This document shows positions 40,614 through 50,768 of a stretch of DNA of 64,000 bases, in pieces. The stretch's first letter is position 1. Every line of letters begins with the position of its first letter. This DNA is from an uncultured Prevotella sp. (lineage in GTDB: Bacteria > Bacteroidota > Bacteroidia > Bacteroidales > Bacteroidaceae). The notes beneath the pieces were generated by a model that was not told the origin of the DNA, searched no databases, and was given only the letters and a program-made list of their open reading frames with translations. The stretch is from contig CAJOLE010000001.1 of assembly GCA_905235325.1 (NCBI GenBank), positions 31,364 to 95,363 of the forward strand, written 5' to 3'. Both the position numbers and the translations under genes were made by a program.

Positions 40614-41491
40614 AGTTCTTTTATCTGCAGAAGTCCGACCGCCATGTCATCACGCTGTTGCTGTGTGTCATCGCGGCAGCGCTGGCCGTCATCTGTTTTA
40701 CCGACAGCCGCGAGGAGGATTCTTCTGCATTGCAAGAAGTGAAGACCACCAAGAGCGGCAAGACCAAATACCAGAAGAAAACCTATACCTACAATCAGGG
40801 CCAGACCCGACAGCCGGAGCTGTTCCCCTTTGACCCCAACACCGCCGACTCTACAGAGTTGCTCCGCCTCGGCCTGAAACCTTGGCAAGTGGTCAACATC
40901 TACAAGTATAGGGCTGCCGGCGGCATCTACCGCAAGCCGCGCGACTTCGCCCGCCTCTACGGGCTGACGCTGAAGCAGTACAGGCAGTTGGAGCCGTATA
41001 TCCGCATCAGTGAGGAGAACCTGCCAGCCGAGAACTACTTTTATAAGTACGAGCCCGTAGAGGAGCGCGACACCGTGAAGTACCCCGTCAAGCTGCAGCC
41101 CGAGGAACGCATCGTGCTGAACCGCGCCGACACCGCCCAGCTGCGCAAGGTACCCGGCATCGGCCCCTACTTCGCCCGCAAGATTGTGGATTATCGCGAG
41201 CGCCTTGGCGGCTACTACCGCGTGCAGCAGCTCTTGGAAATTGAGGACTTCCCCGAGACCGCCGTCAACTTCTTCATCATTCCAGACGAAACGGAGTTCC
41301 GCAAGATGAACCTCAACCGCCTCAGTCTTAACGAACTGAAGCGGCATCCGTACATCAGCTTCTACCAGGCCCGCGCCATCGTAGACTACCGCCGCCTGCA
41401 CGGCCGCCTCGAGAGCCTGCATCAGCTCCAGTTGCTGCCTGACTTCACGCCCGAGGCCATCGAGCGTCTGGAGCCCTACGTGGAGTACTGA
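40610..41491 (+). CDS. Helix-hairpin-helix domain protein (ComEA-like repeats)
   Basis: FDPNTADSTELLRLGLKPWQVVNIYKYR; LNRADTAQLRKVPGIGPYFARKIVDYRERLGGY. Confidence 0.9.
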   Translation: MKFFYLQKSDRHVITLLLCVIAAALAVICFTDSREEDSSALQEVKTTKSGKTKYQKKTYTYNQGQTRQPELFPFDPNTADSTELLRLGLKPWQVVNIYKYRAAGGIYRKPRDFARLYGLTLKQYRQLEPYIRISEENLPAENYFYKYEPVEERDTVKYPVKLQPEERIVLNRADTAQLRKVPGIGPYFARKIVDYRERLGGYYRVQQLLEIEDFPETAVNFFIIPDETEFRKMNLNRLSLNELKRHPYISFYQARAIVDYRRLHGRLESLHQLQLLPDFTPEAIERLEPYVEY

Positions 41492-41535
41492 AAAAGAAAA
41501 ACGGTCTAATATTTTGTCGTTTCGCTTTTTTGCCG

Positions 41536-41543
41536 TACCTTTG
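41536..41543 (+). promoter_or_regulatory. -7 box (TACCTTTG)
   Basis: TGCCGTACCTTTGCAGC upstream of the ATG at 41552. Confidence 0.75.
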
Positions 41544-41551
41544 CAGCTGGT

Positions 41552-42784
41552 ATGGTACTGAATTACATTTGGATAGCTTTTTTCGTCATTGCGTTTGCAA
41601 TCGCATTGGTGAAGTTGGTGTTCTTCGGCGACTTCGACGTGTTTCCGGCCATGATGGATTCCACGTTCTCGTCGTCGAAGACGGCGTTTGAGATTTCGCT
41701 CGGACTGACGGGCGTGCTGGCCCTCTGGCTCGGCATCATGAAGATTGGCGAGCGCGGCGGCGTGGTCAACGTGCTGGCGCGCCTGCTGAGTCCCGTCTTT
41801 ACCAAGTTGTTTCCCAGCATTCCAAAGGGGCATCCCGTCACGGGCAGCATCTTCATGAACATTGCGGCCAATATGCTCGGCCTCGACAATGCAGCCACGC
41901 CCCTCGGCCTGAAGGCGATGGAGCAGATGCAGGAGCTGAACAAGAAGAAGGACACCGCCTCGGACGCGATGATTATGTTCCTCGTGCTGAACACTTCGGG
42001 CCTGACGCTCATCCCCGTCAGCATCCTCGTCTACCGTGCGCAGATGGGAGCCGCCCAGCCTACCGACGTCTTCATGCCGATACTCTTGGCCACGTTCTTC
42101 TCTACCTTGGCGGGTATCATCGTCACCTCGCTCTACCAGCGCATCAACCTGCTCAGCCGCACGCTCCTGCTCACGCTGGGCGGTGCCTGCGCCTTTGTTG
42201 CCGCCGTCATCTGGGGCTTCTCGCAGATGGACGGCGAGCTGATGAACAAGGTGAGCACCTCTATCGCCAATATCTTGCTGATGACCATCATCATAGGCTT
42301 CATCCTGGCCGGCGTGCGCAAGAAGGTGAACTGCTACGATGCCTTCGTCGAGGGCGCCAAGGACGGCTTCACCACTGCCGTGCGCATCATCCCCTATCTC
42401 GTGGCCGTCCTCGTGGGCATCGGCGTGTTCCGTGCCTCCGGGGCTATGGATATGCTCATCGATGGCATCGGCTGGGTGGTCAAGGCCTGCGGCATGGACA
42501 GCGACTTCGTTGCCGCCCTGCCCACGGCACTGATGAAGCCCCTCTCGGGCAGCGGTGCCCGCGGCATGATGGTTGACGCGATGACCACCTTCGGTGCCGA
42601 CTCCTTTGTGGGCCGCCTGTCGTGCGTCTTCCAAGGCTCCACCGACACCACCTTTTATATATTAGCCGTCTACTTCGGCTCTGTCGGCATACGCTATACG
42701 CGCCACGCCGTGGCCTGCGGCCTTTTGGCCGACCTGGCCGGCATCATCTCCGCCATCGCTATCTGTTATATGTTCTTTGGATAA
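41552..42784 (+). CDS. Nucleoside recognition domain (SpmA/SpmB-like fusion) membrane protein
   Basis: NIAANMLGLDNAATPLGLKAMEQMQELN; SGSGARGMMVDAMTTFGADSFVGRLSCVFQGSTDTTFYILAVYFGSVGI. Confidence 0.93.
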   Translation: MVLNYIWIAFFVIAFAIALVKLVFFGDFDVFPAMMDSTFSSSKTAFEISLGLTGVLALWLGIMKIGERGGVVNVLARLLSPVFTKLFPSIPKGHPVTGSIFMNIAANMLGLDNAATPLGLKAMEQMQELNKKKDTASDAMIMFLVLNTSGLTLIPVSILVYRAQMGAAQPTDVFMPILLATFFSTLAGIIVTSLYQRINLLSRTLLLTLGGACAFVAAVIWGFSQMDGELMNKVSTSIANILLMTIIIGFILAGVRKKVNCYDAFVEGAKDGFTTAVRIIPYLVAVLVGIGVFRASGAMDMLIDGIGWVVKACGMDSDFVAALPTALMKPLSGSGARGMMVDAMTTFGADSFVGRLSCVFQGSTDTTFYILAVYFGSVGIRYTRHAVACGLLADLAGIISAIAICYMFFG

Positions 42785-42787
42785 ACT

Positions 42788-44236
42788 ATGGCAAATCTGA
42801 AATCTTTGGCCAAGGACACGGTCATCTATGGCCTTTCGAGCATTGTCGGCCGATTCCTCAATTACCTGCTCGTGCCGCTCTACACCCACTATATGCCCAA
42901 GGAGTCGGGCGACTACGGCGTGAGCACCAACATCTACGCCTACACGGCGCTCATCCTCGTGCTGCTGACGTTCGGCATGGAGACCACGCTGTTCCGTTTC
43001 GCCAACGACGAGAAGGCGCGCCCCGACACCGTCTTCACCACCGCCCTTGCCACCGTGGCCGGGCTGACGGCCCTGTTCCTCCTGCTCGTTTTCGGCTTCA
43101 TCACGCCCGTCAGCAGTGCCCTCGGCTATGCCGAACATCCCGAATACCTGACGATGATGGCCGTCGTCGTGGCCCTCGACGCGCTGCAGGCCATACCGTT
43201 CTGCTACCTGCGCTTCCAGAAGCGGCCCATCCGCTTCGCCTCGCTGAAGCTGCTCTTCATCCTGCTGAACATCGGGCTTAACCTGCTCTACTTCGTCTGG
43301 CTGGGCAAGACCTCGGTGTTCTACGTCTTCTTCATCAACCTGCTGTGTACCGCCTTTATCACGCTGTTCTTCATCCCCGACCTGTTCCGCGTCCGCTGGC
43401 ACTTCGACGGAAAGCTGCTGCGCCAGATGCTCGGCTACTCCTGGCCCATCCTCATCCTCGGCATTGCCGGCATCCTCAACCAGGTGGCCGACAAGATTCT
43501 GTTCCCGCTGGTCTATCCCGACGAGGCCGAGGCCAACGTGCAGTTAGGCGTCTATGGCGGCTGCGTGAAGATAGCCATGATCATGGCCATGATTACCCAG
43601 GCATTCCGCTTTGCCTACGAGCCCATCGTCTTTGCCAAGTCGAAGGATGCCGACAAGACCGACTACTACGCCTCGGCCATGAAGTATTTCCTCATCTTCA
43701 CACTGCTGGCCTTCCTCTGCGTCGTCGGCTGGATGCCCCTGCTGCAATATATAATAGGTGCCGACTACCGCGAGGGTCTCGGCGTGATACCCATCGTCAT
43801 GGTGGCTGAAATCATGATGGGCGTCTACTTCAACCTGTCGTTCTGGTACAAGCTCATCGACAAGACCATCTACGGCGCGTGGTTCTCGCTGGCCGGCTGC
43901 GCCGTGCTCTTCCTGGTCAACATCCTGTTCATCCCGCGCTACGGCTACTGGGCCTGCGCCTGGGGCGGCGTGGCGGGCTACGGCACGTCGATGGTGCTGA
44001 GCTACATCGTCGGTCAGCGGAAGAACCCAATTCCCTACCCGATGCGTGCCATGGCCAGGTATGTGGTGCTCACGGCGCTGCTTTACATCTCCATCAACGG
44101 TTTTCCTGCCTTCGGCTTTGGGAGCATCGTCAACCTGCTGTTCAACACGCTCTGCATCGTCATCTTCATCGCCTATATCATACGCTGCGACTTTCCGCTC
44201 AGCAGCCTGCCCATCATCGGCAACAAATTCAGATAA
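42788..44236 (+). CDS. Polysaccharide/lipid flippase (Wzx/MATE-like oligosaccharide translocase)
   Basis: About 12-14 TM; KDTVIYGLSSIVGRFLNYLLVPLYTHYMPKESGDYG. Confidence 0.88.
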   Translation: MANLKSLAKDTVIYGLSSIVGRFLNYLLVPLYTHYMPKESGDYGVSTNIYAYTALILVLLTFGMETTLFRFANDEKARPDTVFTTALATVAGLTALFLLLVFGFITPVSSALGYAEHPEYLTMMAVVVALDALQAIPFCYLRFQKRPIRFASLKLLFILLNIGLNLLYFVWLGKTSVFYVFFINLLCTAFITLFFIPDLFRVRWHFDGKLLRQMLGYSWPILILGIAGILNQVADKILFPLVYPDEAEANVQLGVYGGCVKIAMIMAMITQAFRFAYEPIVFAKSKDADKTDYYASAMKYFLIFTLLAFLCVVGWMPLLQYIIGADYREGLGVIPIVMVAEIMMGVYFNLSFWYKLIDKTIYGAWFSLAGCAVLFLVNILFIPRYGYWACAWGGVAGYGTSMVLSYIVGQRKNPIPYPMRAMARYVVLTALLYISINGFPAFGFGSIVNLLFNTLCIVIFIAYIIRCDFPLSSLPIIGNKFR

Positions 44237-44281
44237 AGCCTTTCTTTCCGGAAACCCCGGAAACACATAAAAAACCTATCT

Positions 44282-46357
44282 ATGAAAAAAGCTCTATTAT
44301 CTCTTTTGGCCATCCTGGTCATGACGCCTACCCACGCCGACGAAGGTATGTGGACGCTCTACAACCTGCCCGACGCCGTCTACGAGAAGATGCGCCTCGA
44401 GGGCTACCAGCTGCCCTACGCCCAGCTCTACCAGGCCGACGATGCCATCATGAAGGCCGTCGTCAACTTCTCGGGCTACTGCTCGGGCGTGGTCGTCTCG
44501 CCCGACGGCCTCGTCTTCACCAACCACCACTGCGGCTTCGAGTCCATCCGCTCGCACTCCACCGTCGAGCACGACTATATGCTCAACGGCTTCATTGCCA
44601 AGAGCTACGACGAGGAGCTGCCCAACGAGGAGATGTTCGTCTCGTTCATGGTCGAGCAGCGCGACGTCACCGACCAGCTTCTGGCACAGGGCCTCGACAC
44701 GCTGTCGAAGGACCGCCGCGCCGCACTCCTCGACAGCGTCGAGAACGCCCTCTCGAAGTCCGTCCGCGAGCAGGACTCCACCCTCCGCTTAGAGCTGCAG
44801 CCCTTCTACGAGGGCAACCGCTACTACGCCACCACCTACCGCGACTTCCGCGACCTGCGCCTCGTCTTCGCCATTCCCAAGTCGATGGGTAAGTTCGGCG
44901 GCGAGACCGACAACTGGATGTGGCCGCGCCAGACGTGCGACTTCTCCGTCTTCCGCATCTATGCCGACCCGAAGACCAACGGCCCGGCCAAGTACTCCAA
45001 GGACAACGTGCCCTACCACCCCGAGCACTGGGCGCGCGTCTCGACCGAGGGCTACCGCGAGGGCGACTTCTCCATGACGATGGGCTACCCCGGCTCCACT
45101 TCGCGCTACCTCAGCAGCTACGGCATCAAGGAGCGCTACGAGGAGAATGCCATCCGTGCCCAGGTGCGCGGCGTGAAGCAGCAGGTGATGAAGCGCCACA
45201 TGGACCAGTCGGAGGCCGTCCGCATCAAGTACGACTCCAAGTACGCCCAGTCATCGAACTACTGGAAGAACTCCATCGGCATGAACAAGTGCATCGACTC
45301 CATCGGGCTTATCGGCCAGAAGCGGCAGTTCGAGCAGCTCATCTGCCAGTGGCAGGACTCCACCGGACTCTTCAAGGATCAGCTCGACTTCCCCCAGATG
45401 GAGCGCTTCTACGCCCGCCGGCTCGCCACCAGCAAGGCATACTTGTACTTCGGCGAGACCTTCCGCCGCACCGACGAGCTGTCGCGCCGCGCCATGTACG
45501 TTCACAACGGTGCCAGCCCCGTGGGCCACGGCCGCCGGCAGCACATCAACATCAAGGACAACAGCGATACCTGGGACTACGACACCGACCGCGAGACGCT
45601 CGGCACGCTGCTCCGCAACTATCGCGAGAAGGTCTCCGACCCCCACTACCTGCCCGACTTCTACAAGACCATCGACGAGCGCTTCGGCGGCGACTGCCAG
45701 CAATATGCCGACTACCTCTACTCGAAGTCGCGCCTGCTGAAGAAGGGCAAGCGCCTCTACCCGAACAAGAAGTCGTTCTACAAGGACCCGGGCGTGAAGT
45801 TCGGCCTCGACCTGACCGAGCTCTACGCCGAACTGCGCAAGGAGTTTGCCGCCGTCCGCGACACCATCAACCTGCAGGAGCGCTACCTCTGTGCCGCCAA
45901 GCTGCGCATGGAGGAGGATATGCCCCACTACAGCGACGCCAACTTCACTATGCGCCTCTCGTACGGACAGGTCAAGGAGTACCGCCTCGGCAACAGGCAC
46001 TCCGACTACCGCACCACCGCCCCGAGCCTCGTCGAGAAGATGAAGAAGGGCGATTCCATCGAGGATTATCGCGTAGAGCCTGAGATGATCGACCTCATGC
46101 AGCAGGCCGGACAGATGTCCCTCTGCTTCCTCACCACCAACGACATCACCGGCGGCAACAGCGGCTCGCCGATGTTCGACGGCCGCAACCGTCTCATCGG
46201 CCTCGCCTTCGACGGCAACTGGGACTCACTCTCCAGCGACATCTTCTACGATGCCGACCTGGCCCGCTGCATCGGTGTCGACATACGCTTCGTGCTCTAC
46301 ATGATTGACAAGTGGGGCCATGCCGACCGTCTCATCCGCGAGATCAATGCCCAGTAG
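44282..46357 (+). CDS. S46-family dipeptidyl-peptidase (DPP7/DPP11-like)
   Basis: MWTLYNLPDAVYEKM; CSGVVVSPDGLVFTNHHCGFESI; GGNSGSPMFDGRNRLIGLAFDGN. Confidence 0.95.
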   Translation: MKKALLSLLAILVMTPTHADEGMWTLYNLPDAVYEKMRLEGYQLPYAQLYQADDAIMKAVVNFSGYCSGVVVSPDGLVFTNHHCGFESIRSHSTVEHDYMLNGFIAKSYDEELPNEEMFVSFMVEQRDVTDQLLAQGLDTLSKDRRAALLDSVENALSKSVREQDSTLRLELQPFYEGNRYYATTYRDFRDLRLVFAIPKSMGKFGGETDNWMWPRQTCDFSVFRIYADPKTNGPAKYSKDNVPYHPEHWARVSTEGYREGDFSMTMGYPGSTSRYLSSYGIKERYEENAIRAQVRGVKQQVMKRHMDQSEAVRIKYDSKYAQSSNYWKNSIGMNKCIDSIGLIGQKRQFEQLICQWQDSTGLFKDQLDFPQMERFYARRLATSKAYLYFGETFRRTDELSRRAMYVHNGASPVGHGRRQHINIKDNSDTWDYDTDRETLGTLLRNYREKVSDPHYLPDFYKTIDERFGGDCQQYADYLYSKSRLLKKGKRLYPNKKSFYKDPGVKFGLDLTELYAELRKEFAAVRDTINLQERYLCAAKLRMEEDMPHYSDANFTMRLSYGQVKEYRLGNRHSDYRTTAPSLVEKMKKGDSIEDYRVEPEMIDLMQQAGQMSLCFLTTNDITGGNSGSPMFDGRNRLIGLAFDGNWDSLSSDIFYDADLARCIGVDIRFVLYMIDKWGHADRLIREINAQ

Positions 46358-47570
46358 GCCCGCCGTCGTCGCCATCCTCTTACTCCTGAGCGCCGTCGCA
46401 GGTGCTCAGGAGTACTACTATAACCTGAAGTTCCGCCTCCAGCCCAAGAACTTCGCCGACACCATCCCCATCGAGGTTGCCGACGGCCGCATCTACATCC
46501 CCGTCACCATCGCCGGCCGCACCCACCGCTTCCTCCTCGACACCGGCGCCTCCATGTCAGCCGTCTTCACCCCCGCCTCGCCCTCTCCCGCCGCCCCCGC
46601 CTCGTCCCCTCCTGTCGGCTATGCTGCGGCGGTGCCGCAGCCCGTCGGCGTCATCACCTCGCACGACGCCACCGGCCAGACCCTCCAGACCCCGGTAGTC
46701 GCCCTCCCCGCCGTGCAGATCGGCTCCCTCACCGTCAGCGGCTACCACGCCACCCTCCTCCCCCCGCTGCGCGCCCCCGGCGACTGCGCCGGCATCATCG
46801 GCTTCGACATCTTCAACAAGGGCCTGCTGGCCAAGATCGACACCCGCCGCCGCCGCCTCATCCTGACCGACCGCCGCCGCCACTTCAGCGGCGAGCCGGG
46901 CTTCGAAGCCCGCTACCGCCTGCGCCGCCACGTGCCCTTCGTCGCCCTCAGCCCCTTCGCCGCCTTCGCCGACGAGGCCCGCTTCGACACCGGCGACCGC
47001 GCGCTCTACGCCCTCTCGCGCCAGAGTTACGACGCCGCCCGCGCCGCTTCGCCCGCCGAGGTTGAGCAGCAGGTCGAGGCCCGCACCCTCGGCAGCCTGC
47101 GCATCGGCCACTTCGGCACCGAGAGCGCCGACGAGGTCGCCCTCCTCTGTCTGCCCACCCTTACCTGGGGCGACTTCAGCTTCCGCAACGTCCGCACGCT
47201 CACCGCCCAGGGCGCGTCGGCCGTCGGCAGCGCCCTCCTCGACTACGGCTCCGTCATCATCGACCCGCGCCGCCGCCGTCTTCTCTTCCAGCCCTACGAC
47301 GGCGGCACGCAGTGCCTGGTCGACAACCGCCTGCCCGACATCTACTACGTCCCCGACCCGCAGGGCCGCCCCACCGTCGGCCTCGTCTGGGAGCAGAGCG
47401 AGCCTTACCGTCAGGGCTTCCGCCGGGGCGACGTCATCATTGCCGTCGACGGCACCCCCGTCCGCACCGTTGCCGACTTCACCCACTACCCCTTCATCGC
47501 CAACCAGACCTACACCGTCAGCGTCATTGACAGTCGGGGCGACACCCGCCAGATATGGGTGGCCAAATAG
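46347..47570 (+). CDS. Retropepsin-like aspartyl protease with PDZ domain
   Basis: FLLDTGASMSAV active-site motif; GIIGFDIF; C-terminal PDZ-like YRQGFRRGDVIIAVDGTPVRT. Confidence 0.85.
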   Translation: MPSRPAVVAILLLLSAVAGAQEYYYNLKFRLQPKNFADTIPIEVADGRIYIPVTIAGRTHRFLLDTGASMSAVFTPASPSPAAPASSPPVGYAAAVPQPVGVITSHDATGQTLQTPVVALPAVQIGSLTVSGYHATLLPPLRAPGDCAGIIGFDIFNKGLLAKIDTRRRRLILTDRRRHFSGEPGFEARYRLRRHVPFVALSPFAAFADEARFDTGDRALYALSRQSYDAARAASPAEVEQQVEARTLGSLRIGHFGTESADEVALLCLPTLTWGDFSFRNVRTLTAQGASAVGSALLDYGSVIIDPRRRRLLFQPYDGGTQCLVDNRLPDIYYVPDPQGRPTVGLVWEQSEPYRQGFRRGDVIIAVDGTPVRTVADFTHYPFIANQTYTVSVIDSRGDTRQIWVAK

Positions 47571-47627
47571 CCAAAAAAACATAAAAAATGCTGGCAGCGA
47601 GTGTTTGTCGTTGGCCAGGAAGAAATA

Positions 47628-47657
47628 ATTATGTAATTTTGCATTATGTAATTTTGC
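47628..47657 (+). promoter_or_regulatory. Tandemly duplicated -7 box (TAATTTTG x2, 15-nt period)
   Basis: ATTATGTAATTTTGC repeated exactly at 47628-47642 and 47643-47657. Confidence 0.6.
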
Positions 47658-47681
47658 ATTATGCCCTTTTAGCTTATCACG

Positions 47682-48809
47682 ATGAAAGAACTGAGCAATC
47701 CCTTTGTCATAGGGAAATATGTGAGCAAGGAATACTTCTGTGACAGGAAAGAAGAGACCAGCTTGTTGGTCCATCACATTACCAATGGCCGTCATGTTGC
47801 CATCATGTCAGAACGCAGGTTAGGAAAAACCGGATTGATAGAGCACGTCTTTGTCAACAACCTGTCCAAAGAGTATGAGACTTTTCTGATAGACATCTAT
47901 ACTTGCAAGAACCTGCGCGAGATGACCTACTTGCTGGCCAGCGAGGTCTTCAAGAAACTGTCAAAAAAGCAGTCACTGCTGGAACGCTTACTGCGGGTGG
48001 TACAATCAATCAAAGCCACCATAAAATATAACGTAGTGACAGGTGAGCCTGAAGTAGGCTTTGGCATAGGCGATATCAGCGAACCTGAAATCACCCTCGA
48101 CGAAATACTGCAATATCTTGATACGTCAGACAAAACGTGTGTCGTAGCAATAGATGAGTTTCAGAGAATTGCAAGTTTCGAGGAAGATAATATGGAGGCA
48201 TTGTTAAGAACGAAGATTCAGCACATGAAGCATGCACTGTTTGTCTTTGCAGGCAGTGAACAGCATTTGCTCGAGAGCATCTTCAACGACCCTGGCCGTC
48301 CCTTCTATAACAGTGTGGTTTTTATGCAATTATTGCCCATTAAAAAGCAGGAATACATAAAGTTCTGCCAACAATTGTTTGCATATTACGGCAAGAGCGT
48401 CTCCGACATCCTGATATCACGACTTTATGACTGTTTCCGTGGAATCACTTGGTACCTGCAATTGGGTATGAACGAAGCTTTTACACTCGCAGAACGCGGA
48501 GAGCATGTTGGCGAAAGCAGCTACAGTCACATCCTGAACCACATGGTAGACTCCAAACGCTTTACTTTCGAAGACCGTTACGCCTCGCTTACAGAGAAGC
48601 AAAAGACCGTACTACAGGCCATCGCATCTGAATATCCCAATGATGTGACGCCGACCAGTCTGGAATTTATTTCAAAATATAGTCTGAAAACAGCAAGCAG
48701 CGTACAGACGGCCGTAAAAGGACTTACGGAGAAAGGTATCCTTAGCGACAGTCATGGTCGGAAACGCCCGACTGATATCTTGTTCATGCTCTGGCTGAAA
48801 AGCTACTGA
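47682..48809 (+). CDS. AAA-type (archaeal ATPase-like) ATP-binding protein
   Basis: NPFVIGKYVSKEYFCDRKEETSLL; Walker A-like SERRLGKTGLIEH; CVVAIDEFQRIA. Confidence 0.88.
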   Translation: MKELSNPFVIGKYVSKEYFCDRKEETSLLVHHITNGRHVAIMSERRLGKTGLIEHVFVNNLSKEYETFLIDIYTCKNLREMTYLLASEVFKKLSKKQSLLERLLRVVQSIKATIKYNVVTGEPEVGFGIGDISEPEITLDEILQYLDTSDKTCVVAIDEFQRIASFEEDNMEALLRTKIQHMKHALFVFAGSEQHLLESIFNDPGRPFYNSVVFMQLLPIKKQEYIKFCQQLFAYYGKSVSDILISRLYDCFRGITWYLQLGMNEAFTLAERGEHVGESSYSHILNHMVDSKRFTFEDRYASLTEKQKTVLQAIASEYPNDVTPTSLEFISKYSLKTASSVQTAVKGLTEKGILSDSHGRKRPTDILFMLWLKSY

Positions 48810-48927
48810 GAAAAAGGATGACGAGCCACTTCCGAGGGGCCTCCTCGCGCAGCCCGCAGGAAAAAAGTCGGAAATCGTTTGGCCGTCTCATCCGTTTTTC
48901 GTATTTTTGCAGAATAAAACGACCGAA

Positions 48928-50247
<1,320 letters not shown>

Positions 50248-50312
50248 CGCAAGCAGTCCGGCCTATACCATCAGTAAGGATCGTGGAAACTCTCGACAAC
50301 CATTGACGCTCT

Positions 50313-50612
50313 CCAAAACCCGCCGCCTTTTCAGCAAAACCCGCCCCCTTTTGCGCAAAACCCGCCGCCTTTTCCCATTTAGCCCATTCAGCCCATCAAC
50401 CTTCAACCTCAGGTGTCGGTTCAGGTGTCGGTTCCAGCCCCGCAGCCAGCCTGAAGCCTCCTTATTGCCCTCCGTCCTTACGTCCTGTCGCTATATATAG
50501 TTGTAATATGTACTTTTTATCCTACACTTCCTACACTTCCTACACCTAAAAAAAAGTCGGGCAGGTGTAGGAAGTGTAGGAAGTGTAGGATGTCTCCCGC
50601 GAATCACAATCA
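50313..50612 (+). repeat. Composite intergenic repeat, copy D (forward)
   Basis: Three 21-nt units from 50313; AGGTGTCGGTTC x2; CTATATATAGTTGT; hairpin arms 50518-50547 and 50563-50591 with a 15-nt loop. Confidence 0.9.
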
Positions 50613-50768
50613 GTAATGAATTAGAATGCTCTTTTGCTGTAACCAATTCCAATCTTATGGTACTTTTTGAGAAAAGAGCGGTGACTTTTGCACCTATCCT
50701 TGCACGTCAGGAAAAAAAAGCGTAACTTTGCTGCACGAACGATAACGAAAACGATAACTAAAACGAAG

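Noticed and set aside
40505-42634. 709-aa minus-strand ORF opposite SNF, HHH and nucleoside-recognition genes
   Set aside because: Spans several well-supported plus-strand genes with a low-complexity composition; codon-shadow artefact.
50518-50591. Composite-element hairpin as a plain Rho-independent terminator
   Set aside because: Arms made of iterated 9-nt units, no consistent terminal U-tract, conserved upstream modules, and presence in divergent promoter gaps do not fit a simple terminator.
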